14,956 nucleotides of DNA. Source: Promethearchaeota archaeon. Its GTDB lineage: Archaea; Asgardarchaeota; Lokiarchaeia; Sigyniarchaeales; SOKP01. The notes below the pieces were generated by a model. It did no database searches. It saw only the letters and a program-made list of their open reading frames with translations, and was not told where the DNA came from. Position 1 is the stretch's first letter, and each line of letters starts with the position of its first letter. This document shows positions 6,821 to 13,822 of this stretch, piece after piece. The position numbers and the translations under genes were made by a program. The stretch covers positions 1-14,956 of the forward strand of contig JAGXNU010000019.1 in assembly GCA_019894815.1 (NCBI GenBank), written 5' to 3'.

Positions 6821-8002
6821 TTGACTGAACGCGTTCCCGAAAATATTATAATTTGTATAGACACATCCCGATCTATGGTTAGAACAGACTATAGACCAAA
6901 TCGATTAAAAGTCAGTGTGGATGCTATAAAAAAATTAATTAGTGAAAGACTTTCAGTTGATCCGAATAGTTTTTTTGCGATCGTGAAATTTTCATCAAAA
7001 TCTAAAAAATTAATCGATTTTACTAACTTTAAAGAAGAACTCTATGAAGTCCTAGACCACTTAGAGTTTTCTGGAAAGTCAGCAATGGGGGAAGCTCTTG
7101 GTTTATCAATAAAAATGATCATTGCTGAATTAAGGAAAATCGCAGCAAAAACTCCACGCATCCTCCTTGTAACAGATGGGATATACTCGAAAATGGCGAT
7201 AGATCCGATGAAGATGGCAAGATTGGCTCAAGGGTTAAAAATCAAAATTGATTCCATGCGGTTGGGAGAATTGTCATCTAACAATATCTTAAAGAAAATC
7301 AGCGATATTACTGGAGGGAAATATTACTACAATAATGATGCTGAAACATTACTTCGGTCAGCCCATGATCTTGCAATATCAAATGTTAAAACTTATGGCG
7401 GAGGCATAGGATCTCTAATAGAAAATTCTGCCTTTCTAAGAAAAATCGCTGCTGATTTATTAAGAGTTCAAGATTTAACAAAAGATCAAGAACAACGATT
7501 ACTACAAATAAGAGGATTAGCAGATTATAAGAAATGTTCAATTTGTTTTTCAGACACGAATCCATACACTAAAAGTTCATTCTACGTAAGTGGTAGATAT
7601 TGTCCTAGCTGTCAAACCCCGTATCATATTCACTGCTTAGCCGGTTGGGCTGATTCACAAAAAGATGCCAAAATGAGACGTGCTGGAGCTGTGAGATGCC
7701 CTCATTGTTTCTATTTGTTGAAAATCCCCACGGAGATTTCACAAATACAAAAATTTAAAACCTTAACAAAACCTAGTATTCATTCTAGAGAGCAACCTAT
7801 AGGCCCACAACAATTCGATGCTGAAATAGTAAAGTTCGATTCAGATGCAATGTTTAGCTCATGTCCCGTATGTAATCTAATCTTTGATGATGGGGAAAAA
7901 ATAGTCAAATGTGGTAATTGTGACACACTTTATCATGACCATTGCTTTAAGGAATTAAAAAATGGGCAATGCAAAAATTGTGGTTCCTTTCTAAAATTAT
8001 AA
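6821..8002 (+). CDS. vWA-domain protein with two C4HC3 zinc fingers (Rpn10/p44-like)
   Basis: The protein has 393 residues. Residues 6-190 form a von Willebrand A domain with MIDAS signature D14-T-S16-R-S18, a serine (S87, GKSAMG) at the usual threonine position, and VTDG (D119). The segment DYRPNRLKV just after the MIDAS resembles eukaryotic Rpn10 and TFIIH p44/Ssl1 vWA domains. Two zinc fingers share one C4HC3 layout: C239-x2-C242-x18-C261-x2-C264-x4-H269-x2-C272-x20-C293-x2-C296, and C348-x2-C351-x12-C364-x2-C367-x4-H372-x2-C375-x8-C384-x2-C387. A flexible linker of about 45 residues separates them. PHD/RING-type fingers suggest protein binding, perhaps in a ubiquitin-like or transcription-repair system (inference). 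The start is TTG 6821, with only a weak AAGGTT upstream. No membrane segment is seen. Confidence 0.85.
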   Translation: MTERVPENIIICIDTSRSMVRTDYRPNRLKVSVDAIKKLISERLSVDPNSFFAIVKFSSKSKKLIDFTNFKEELYEVLDHLEFSGKSAMGEALGLSIKMIIAELRKIAAKTPRILLVTDGIYSKMAIDPMKMARLAQGLKIKIDSMRLGELSSNNILKKISDITGGKYYYNNDAETLLRSAHDLAISNVKTYGGGIGSLIENSAFLRKIAADLLRVQDLTKDQEQRLLQIRGLADYKKCSICFSDTNPYTKSSFYVSGRYCPSCQTPYHIHCLAGWADSQKDAKMRRAGAVRCPHCFYLLKIPTEISQIQKFKTLTKPSIHSREQPIGPQQFDAEIVKFDSDAMFSSCPVCNLIFDDGEKIVKCGNCDTLYHDHCFKELKNGQCKNCGSFLKL

Positions 8003-8077
8003 AGTATTAATACTCTCGATTTATTATTTTTGTTAAAGTTTGAACATTCATATTTGAGTTTATAATAAGTCATAATC

Positions 8078-8953
8078 ATGTCAGATTTTTATGAATATGG
8101 AAATGTTAAAACGGGATATGGGAATTTTAATCTCCCTCCTGTATTAATTGGAACCATGTTCTATCAAGGACAAACTATAGTAGAACGTGATGATCCTACT
8201 AAATTTAATGTTGAAAAAGCGAAAAAGCGGATTTTAAAGCAAAAATCTTTAGCAAAGCAATATAAAATCCCCGATTTATTAGAAATTTCTGCTGTAACCC
8301 CTGAAGCAATGTTAAAATATCTAGAATTTTATCTTGATCATTTTGAACCTCCATTTGTTCTTGGGGGGACGTTTGAAGCAAGATCCGCAGGACTTGAATA
8401 TCTTCTTGAACGGGGTATAAAATCTACAGAATTCATATATAACGCAATTTCGAATCTAAAAAACAATACTGAAATGGATCTTCTTAAAAAACACAAGATT
8501 CAAACAGCAGTTGTTTTAGTCTTAGCTTCTCCAAATATGACTTCAACTCAACGATATGCTTATATCACGGAAAAAAATCAACCTGACAATATAAATATAA
8601 TAGATGGCTTGAAGAAATTAGGTGTTGAGAGGATTTGGATTGATGGAGGTGTAATAAATCTTGAAAGCTTGGCACATATAATAGAAACCCAACAATTAAT
8701 ATCAACATCACTTAAATTGCCGGTTGGTACGGCATCAAACCTATTTCTATTCAAGTACTCTTCTCCTCGATTAAACAAAAAATTCCACACTAGATATAGA
8801 AGAGCAAGCATCATGTTCATGACTACTTGGTTTTCGAATTTTATTTTTTATGGGCCGATAGAAGATGCAACTGAATGTTTTGCCTCAGCTTATCAATCAT
8901 TTGAGTTTAAAAAAACTCTTACTGAACGTAACATTCGATTATTTTATAGTTAA
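8078..8953 (+). CDS. MtrH-like methyltransferase (tetrahydromethanopterin/corrinoid type)
   Basis: The 291 residues align by eye over nearly full length with MtrH, the Mtr subunit that moves a methyl group between tetrahydromethanopterin and a corrinoid. Shared landmarks, in order: PPVLIGTMFYQGQTIVE (20-36), TPEAMLKYLEF (74-84), PPFVLGGTFEARSAG (91-105), YNAIS (121-125), VVLVLASPN (145-153), WIDGG (187-191), LPVGTASN (214-221) and FIFYGPIEDATECF (255-268). Compared with MtrH/MeTr pterin sites, the first acidic residue (LIDS in MtrH) appears to be G96, while N122 and D189 are kept. No other mtr subunit or corrinoid protein lies in the window, so this is not a normal Mtr operon member. A role linking methylated substrates to the Wood-Ljungdahl methyl branch is plausible, but the reaction is uncertain. 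Confidence 0.85.
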   Translation: MSDFYEYGNVKTGYGNFNLPPVLIGTMFYQGQTIVERDDPTKFNVEKAKKRILKQKSLAKQYKIPDLLEISAVTPEAMLKYLEFYLDHFEPPFVLGGTFEARSAGLEYLLERGIKSTEFIYNAISNLKNNTEMDLLKKHKIQTAVVLVLASPNMTSTQRYAYITEKNQPDNINIIDGLKKLGVERIWIDGGVINLESLAHIIETQQLISTSLKLPVGTASNLFLFKYSSPRLNKKFHTRYRRASIMFMTTWFSNFIFYGPIEDATECFASAYQSFEFKKTLTERNIRLFYS

Positions 8954-9091
8954 ATGATGATAAAATTCATGCTCAATTCATTAACTAAAGTATAAATAAA
9001 GCTATTAAAATATAATAAATATAGCAATTATTTGAGATTTACGTCGTGATACTCAATAAAATGAAAATAGAACAGTGCAGCTATCGATCTT

Positions 9092-9097
9092 GGAGGT
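9092..9097 (+). promoter_or_regulatory. Strong Shine-Dalgarno deciding a TTG start
   Basis: GGAGGT lies 8 nt before TTG 9106. An ATG at 9099 is closer, but it is out of frame, only 1 nt from the SD, and stops after four codons (Met-Asn-Ile-Val). An in-frame TGA at 9100-9102 prevents any longer upstream start, so TTG 9106 is the supported start. Confidence 0.75.
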
Positions 9098-9105
9098 TAT
9101 GAATA

Positions 9106-10248
9106 TTGTTTAATCAAGAAGATAAAGAAGAACAAGAAATTCAGGCAATAAAACTTATTGATCAAGCAGAAGAACTTGCTGATCGAGGAAAAGGAGAAGA
9201 AGCAATTAATTTCTATGAACAAGCCGCACAAATATATTTAGATCTTGGAGGCTATATTAAATTGGATGAACTGTTCATCCGAATAACATACATAATCCTA
9301 CAGTTTAAAAACAACATCCAAGCAACGTATCGATTGAAATCAATCATTAGAAAAACAGAGGAATTAAAGTTATACGAAATTTCAGCCAAATTATTAATTA
9401 ATTTAGGAAATATCTCTTTTAAAATGAATGATTGGGAGACTGCCGGCGAGAGTTGGAGTCAAGCTTCTGAGTATTTACATAAATCAGATCCTGAGGAATT
9501 TCTAAATTTAGCATCAATCCTTTTACTTAAAGCTGGACAATCTTACGAGCGGGCATCACAAACCCGGGATTTAGGAAAGCAATTAATTTTCAAAGCAGTA
9601 ATGAGACATAACAAGTTTTTTGAACTTTATCAAGAAGAAGAAAAACAGGGTCAATTATTAATCGCAAACAAAGATTTCGAAGCGGCATCGAAAAAATTTG
9701 ATGAAGTTTCCTCTTATTTTAAGAAATCATTTGATAATTTAAGTGATCTTTTAAATGAAGAAGAAGATAAAGATACCATGCTTAACGCAAAAGCAAGGTT
9801 CATCCATTTTGTTGCCGAATATCAAACAATATCTGCTATCTGTTTATCAGCAGCAAATAAACCTGAATATAATGAGAAAATAAAAAATCTTGGAATGGAC
9901 TCAATTGAATTATTTAAGGAATCGATCTCATTACTTAAAGATTATTTATTTCCTAAGAAGAAAGAGTTTGATAAGGAAATAGTGCTAAGAGTTACTTTTG
10001 ATACAATGTTATTAGCAATAATCCAAAGAATCTTGGATATTGAAGAAATAAAATGTACTGAAAATCTCTTGAGCGGTATAGAAACCAATAAAACTTTAAT
10101 CAAAACCATTAAAAAAAGTCCTTACTTCAAATTAACTAAAGAAATTGAGGATGCTGGATTATCTGACACTCTAAATAATATTCGAAATGTAAATTTAGGA
10201 CATTTTGAAAAAATAAAAAATACTTTAGTTTTACATTTCCAAGAATAA
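9106..10248 (+). CDS. TPR-like all-helical protein (weakly alpha-SNAP-like)
   Basis: The protein has 380 residues with no membrane segment or catalytic motif. Tetratricopeptide-like helix pairs are visible at about 14-47 (AEELADRGKGEEAINFYEQA), 93-126 (LLINLGNISFKMNDWETAGE) and 182-215 (LLIANKDFEAASKKFDEVSS). The rest is amphipathic helix with many Glu and Lys. The first repeats, with paired alanines and a bulky ligand-like face, are reminiscent of alpha-SNAP-type arrays, but the sequence evidence does not go beyond a generic TPR scaffold. The protein probably mediates protein-protein contacts. The start TTG 9106 is fixed by an upstream SD and an in-frame stop. It follows the MtrH-like gene after 152 bp, so co-transcription is not obvious, and it converges with the winged-helix gene 103 bp downstream. 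Confidence 0.72.
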   Translation: MFNQEDKEEQEIQAIKLIDQAEELADRGKGEEAINFYEQAAQIYLDLGGYIKLDELFIRITYIILQFKNNIQATYRLKSIIRKTEELKLYEISAKLLINLGNISFKMNDWETAGESWSQASEYLHKSDPEEFLNLASILLLKAGQSYERASQTRDLGKQLIFKAVMRHNKFFELYQEEEKQGQLLIANKDFEAASKKFDEVSSYFKKSFDNLSDLLNEEEDKDTMLNAKARFIHFVAEYQTISAICLSAANKPEYNEKIKNLGMDSIELFKESISLLKDYLFPKKKEFDKEIVLRVTFDTMLLAIIQRILDIEEIKCTENLLSGIETNKTLIKTIKKSPYFKLTKEIEDAGLSDTLNNIRNVNLGHFEKIKNTLVLHFQE

Positions 10249-10351
10249 GAGTGAAAATTTCTTTAAAAATAAAATTAAGTAACTAGTTTACACAAATCTA
10301 TAACTAACTGTCTTTTGAGGAATTTAAATTATTCTTTATTCTCTGCAAACT

Positions 10352-10711
10352 TTAGAATCTAATCAACAATTGATTAAATTTGAGTTTACTTACTTTCCGT
10401 ACACCGTGTTGTCCAGAACAATAAAAACACTCAATTAACCCTGCCTCTTTAAGTTTTTTTATTTGCGCTGAGATGTTTGCTTCTGTCATTTCTAATTTTG
10501 AGGCTAAATTTGAAACATCTAGATCAACCTCACTTGTTTGAATCTGTTGCAGGATTTTACGCCGTGTTTTAGATGAAAGTGCTTTAACGATTAATTCAAT
10601 TTCATCATCTGAATCAACTATAATTGATTTATCTCTATCACTTGTTAATTTTAATTCCAACTGCCCTTGAATTTCTGATCCTTCTGAAAAATTTGTTTCG
10701 GTTAATTCCAT
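10352..10711 (-). CDS. ArsR-like winged-helix transcription regulator
   Basis: The 119-residue protein has a polar N-terminal arm of about 38 residues followed by a winged helix-turn-helix at 38-116. The first helix reads IVKALSSKTRRKILQQI, the typical ArsR/archaeal HTH opening. The recognition helix is about 75-90 (MTEANISAQIKKLKEAG), and the wing contains C95-x2-C98-x3-H102 followed by GVRKV. The Cys/His set in the wing could sense metal or redox state, or simply be structural; no effector can be assigned. It likely binds DNA as a dimer. The gene is transcribed alone, with a long non-coding stretch upstream, and converges with the TPR-like gene. The ATG start has no clear SD. Confidence 0.85.
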   Translation of the reverse strand: MELTETNFSEGSEIQGQLELKLTSDRDKSIIVDSDDEIELIVKALSSKTRRKILQQIQTSEVDLDVSNLASKLEMTEANISAQIKKLKEAGLIECFYCSGQHGVRKVSKLKFNQLLIRF

Positions 10712-11318
10712 TTAGCTTACTCAACCATTAATATTGAAAATATTAGTGCCTTTAACGGGATACTTAAGTAATTACATCTTAATAAGTCTAATGCCATATT
10801 CATCTGTAATTCTATGGTGCAATTGTAACAATTAATTACCAATGATATATAAAAAAAAGAAAATATGCAACTATTTGATATGGTTTCATTCTTAATTGAG
10901 TTAGATGTAATGTTCATTTTTTAAAAATTAAATGAAAGATTTATGACGAACTTGAATCAAATTTTAATAGAATCTATTTAATCAACTATTTAATTTAGTC
11001 AAAAGGTTGTTTATTTAATCTATAAGGGTTTAAACCGAAATTTAAATTTATTTGAGATATAAATTAAAACAAAAAAAATTATGAAAATATTAATGAATTA
11101 TATTTTATCTTAAAAAATTGAACCATCAGGAGTAAACTGGTAATTATTTTTCAAGAAAACATATAAATAAAATCTAAAATCATGTGATAGAAAATTCCAA
11201 TAATTTTCCCATTATTTTTTAGAAAAAAGCAATGATTTAATTACAAAAATGATTTCTTGTTACTTAAATTACAAATAATTACAACTATTACTTAACAAAA
11301 CATTGAGATTGAGCAAAA
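10712..11318. other. 607-bp AT-rich spacer without a convincing gene
   Basis: The spacer lies between the start of the minus-strand regulator and the plus-strand RHH gene, so it holds two divergent promoters. I see no tRNA, rRNA or family-like ORF; the 66-codon minus-strand frame at 10717-10917 has no SD and random-looking composition. Small palindromes occur: AATTGT-A-ACAATT (10821-10833) and GGTTTAAACC (11027-11036). Both flanking genes encode DNA-binding proteins, so these may be autoregulatory sites. Confidence 0.5.
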
Positions 11319-11918
11319 ATGAGTAGAGGAACAAATTCAAATTCAAGTGTATTAACTATTAGAATAAATAATGAGTTGAATGAGCATCTAGGCAAAATGA
11401 AAAGTCGATTAGGTGTGTCTAAAGCAGATCTTATTCGGAACTTTCTTGAATTATCTAAATATATAATAAAACAGAAGAACTCACTAAAATCATTAAATGA
11501 TCGAGATTTTATAATTATTAAAAGAAGTTTCTTGCGTAAATTAATAGTGGGTTCAGATGAATTAGATCAAATTCTGCTAGGGGATAAATTAGCCAGATTT
11601 GTTATTGATATTGCAAGAATATCTGGTAAAGTAGATGATCTAAATTATAAAATTGATATATGTGATAATTTAGGATTCTTTCCAAAATTCATTGATGAGG
11701 AAAATTATCTATTAGTAACTAAAAAATTTGGTCCAAATAAATTTGTGGAAGCGTTCCTTTTTAGATTGTTTACTGGTAAGGAAATGGATCATAATTATAT
11801 AGAAGAAAGTCTAAAAGGAAACAAAAGTTTAAAGCAAAAATACAAAAACGACTTCAAGATTGTTCAAAGATCTGAATCTCACTTTACTTATGAATTTACT
11901 ACTTTAAATCAAAGCTGA
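11319..11918 (+). CDS. Ribbon-helix-helix protein with unknown C-terminal domain
   Basis: The protein has 199 residues. Residues 10-50 match a ribbon-helix-helix (CopG/Arc-type) DNA-binding unit: strand SVLTIRINNELNEHL, then helix KMKSRLGVSKADLIRNFLELSKYI. RHH regulators bind DNA as dimers through the paired strands. The remaining 150 residues are much longer than a usual RHH tail. They are alpha/beta with basic patches and include DRDFIIIKRSFLRKLIVGSD (61-80) and FVEAFLFRLFTGKEM (142-156). I recognise no family; a ligand-sensing or oligomerisation domain is possible. The start is ATG 11319 without an SD. No toxin-like partner lies alongside; the neighbour 5 bp downstream is convergent, so this is not an obvious antitoxin. 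Confidence 0.72.
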   Translation: MSRGTNSNSSVLTIRINNELNEHLGKMKSRLGVSKADLIRNFLELSKYIIKQKNSLKSLNDRDFIIIKRSFLRKLIVGSDELDQILLGDKLARFVIDIARISGKVDDLNYKIDICDNLGFFPKFIDEENYLLVTKKFGPNKFVEAFLFRLFTGKEMDHNYIEESLKGNKSLKQKYKNDFKIVQRSESHFTYEFTTLNQS

Positions 11919-11923
11919 TATAA

Positions 11924-13633
11924 TCAATTTTTATCAATTATTTCTTTTAGACCTAGTATAGGAATGATAATTTTATTTGGTCTGAATAAAAGTTCATATC
12001 CAAGTTCGCTAAGTGCCCTTTCCATGGTATAATAATTGATGAGTGTAAAATGCAGTTTCAAGCTTTTATCGAAAATTTTACCCATTAATTTATTCTCCCA
12101 TGCATTCAGTAAAGTTAGCAATACTTCAAGTGTTTTTTGTTTTTGTGTTATTATTGCTGATTTCCTGAGATAAATACTAAAAAGAATTTCCTCTGGAACC
12201 TCAAATTTGTGTTTATCTTTGATTTTTTCTCCAATAAAATTGAGTAAAGTGTTAAATTTTATGTAACTAAGCGATCTCAAAAATGAACCAAGATCTTTCT
12301 CTATTGGAAATCGGGATTTTTTCTCCTCAATTGGTAATTGCGGATCTCCTTCAAAATCAATGAAATAGTATTTATAAGAATTATTTACCTTATTATATAA
12401 TATTTGCTGCATGTGCAAATCTTGATGGACTGGTTGAATAGTAATTTCCTCTACATCAAACTCAGATCTAAATTTTTCAATAATATCAGTGATATCGATT
12501 AATATTGAATTGATTTTTGGGGATTTTATATTTTGTTGGATTTCTGAAACCACTTTATTCAACTTATTCGTATAATCCAATAAATATTCTTCGCTATTAA
12601 CGGATTCTTTGAAATATTGGCTGTCTCCCTTTAATATTAGTGCTTTATGTAAGTTTTTAATTTGTATTCCGATTTCTTCCGATACCTTTAATGATTCTCC
12701 ACAATAATCCTTAATCACGTCATTAATTGTTTCTTTATTAGTTAAATGAGAATAATCTTCTTTAATGTTAATGAATAACGATTTAACCATCTGATTTAAT
12801 TCATTCCAATAAATATCTCCCAAATTCCCAATGTTCGGTACATTTTCAAGGATCCCTATGGTTTCTTTTCCATTAATATCAACCATCCCATAAATCTTAG
12901 GAGCGTTTGGGAAATTATTCTTTACTAGTACGTATAGTGTTCGAGGTTCAATTCTTTCCGCATATTCCTTGTAAGATTTTAAAACGTACGTATCTGGTTT
13001 CTGATCAGGTGTCTTTTTGTTGTAAATACGAAGTAAGAATAACATGTTTGTTGTATTTCCCCCTCCTAACAATTCAAGAGAGAGATCATATTTATCGGGA
13101 TACAATCCTGCTTCTATTAGACTTCGAGCTTTTTTAAGATGTTCTTCATTTTCAAATTGATCATCATATAGTTTAAGCTCCAAATTCATGGAAGGAAATA
13201 ATTCTGAGATTTTTTTATCAAAAAGAAGTTTTTTCCAAAATATAGCACAATATTCGGCTTCTAATAAATTAAAGGATAAAACAGAATCAATAATTTTATC
13301 TGAAGTATTTAGAGCAATAATTTTACTAAAAGTTTTCTCTGTTAGTGTAACTATCAAGTCACGATTATTTTCATTGGGTTCTACTATTTCTTGAATTCTC
13401 TCATATCGGATTAAGGGTAAAAAATATTCCTTAGAGTATCCTGTTGTCGTAATCCTAATAATTATCAAAAATATATTATCTGATAAAATTTGAAAGTAGT
13501 TTATAGTAACAGTAAAATCTAACGTGGATAAGGAAGACTTATCACCAAACCATCTCTTTGAAATTAACCATGCTTTAAATTCATTCGAATTAAAAACTTG
13601 CTGTAAAAGGCTCTTATCTATCATGTTTGACAT
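11924..13633 (-). CDS. Maltokinase-like sugar kinase (Mak/Pep2 family)
   Basis: The protein has 569 residues, longer than the roughly 450 typical of actinobacterial Mak. The N-terminal cap carries the family signature WLISKRWFGDKSS (22-34). The kinase core shows the glycine loop LLGGGNTTNMLF (188-199), VLKSY with the ATP-site lysine (K219), the catalytic loop H403-x-D405-x-H407-x-x-Q410, and the metal-site D426-F-E-G-D430-P. The stretch EKDLGSFLRSLSYI (445-458) follows, with the C-terminal RPNKIIIPILGLKEII. These match maltokinase, which makes maltose 1-phosphate from maltose and ATP in glycogen/alpha-glucan synthesis. No glgE, treS or other glucan gene is in view, so substrate specificity is uncertain. 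The start ATG 13633 has GAGGTT 8 nt upstream. A palindrome lies in the promoter, and the SIR2 gene is divergent. Confidence 0.85.
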   Translation of the reverse strand: MSNMIDKSLLQQVFNSNEFKAWLISKRWFGDKSSLSTLDFTVTINYFQILSDNIFLIIIRITTTGYSKEYFLPLIRYERIQEIVEPNENNRDLIVTLTEKTFSKIIALNTSDKIIDSVLSFNLLEAEYCAIFWKKLLFDKKISELFPSMNLELKLYDDQFENEEHLKKARSLIEAGLYPDKYDLSLELLGGGNTTNMLFLLRIYNKKTPDQKPDTYVLKSYKEYAERIEPRTLYVLVKNNFPNAPKIYGMVDINGKETIGILENVPNIGNLGDIYWNELNQMVKSLFINIKEDYSHLTNKETINDVIKDYCGESLKVSEEIGIQIKNLHKALILKGDSQYFKESVNSEEYLLDYTNKLNKVVSEIQQNIKSPKINSILIDITDIIEKFRSEFDVEEITIQPVHQDLHMQQILYNKVNNSYKYYFIDFEGDPQLPIEEKKSRFPIEKDLGSFLRSLSYIKFNTLLNFIGEKIKDKHKFEVPEEILFSIYLRKSAIITQKQKTLEVLLTLLNAWENKLMGKIFDKSLKLHFTLINYYTMERALSELGYELLFRPNKIIIPILGLKEIIDKN

Positions 13634-13640
13634 GCTCTCT

Positions 13641-13646
13641 AACCTC
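13641..13646 (-). promoter_or_regulatory. Shine-Dalgarno of the maltokinase-like gene
   Basis: GAGGTT on the minus strand ends 7 nt before ATG 13633. It favours this start over the second in-frame ATG at 13624. Confidence 0.6.
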
Positions 13647-13669
13647 GAAAATAGAATAACATTGAATAC

Positions 13670-13688
13670 ATATCAGATATTCTGATAT
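13670..13688. promoter_or_regulatory. 19-bp palindrome, candidate operator for the maltokinase-like gene
   Basis: The 8-bp arms ATATCAGA and TCTGATAT are perfect inverses around a TAT centre. The site begins 37 bp upstream of the maltokinase start, where a TATA/BRE element should lie, and about 135 bp from the divergent SIR2 start. It is a plausible repressor or activator site. Confidence 0.5.
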
Positions 13689-13822
13689 CTTACTTATTGA
13701 ATTGTCGTTATCTTTAAAATTTATTTTAATTATTATTTTTTTGAAATTTTTTTTTAAAGACTATTATGATCAAAGAAAATAATTATGAGCCTTTTTTTAC
13801 AATTAAATATTGATATTTAGTA

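Noticed and set aside
6821..8002. Classical E3 RING ligase assignment
   Set aside because: The ligand order is C4HC3 with PHD-like spacing, and no E1, E2 or ubiquitin-like gene is in the window; the evidence supports only a zinc-finger protein.
9099..9113. ATG 9099 as start of the TPR-like gene or a leader peptide
   Set aside because: It is out of frame with the gene, encodes only four residues before a stop, and lies 1 nt from the SD, too close for initiation.
10717..10917. 66-codon minus-strand ORF directly upstream of the winged-helix gene
   Set aside because: It has no SD, composition typical of translated AT-rich spacer, and no recognisable motif apart from a short hydrophobic stretch.
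10712..11318. tRNA, structured RNA or CRISPR array in the long spacer
   Set aside because: No cloverleaf-like GC stems, no T-loop consensus and no regularly spaced long repeats are visible.
11319..13633. RHH protein and the downstream gene as a toxin-antitoxin pair
   Set aside because: The genes are convergent, not co-transcribed, and the neighbour is a maltokinase-like enzyme.
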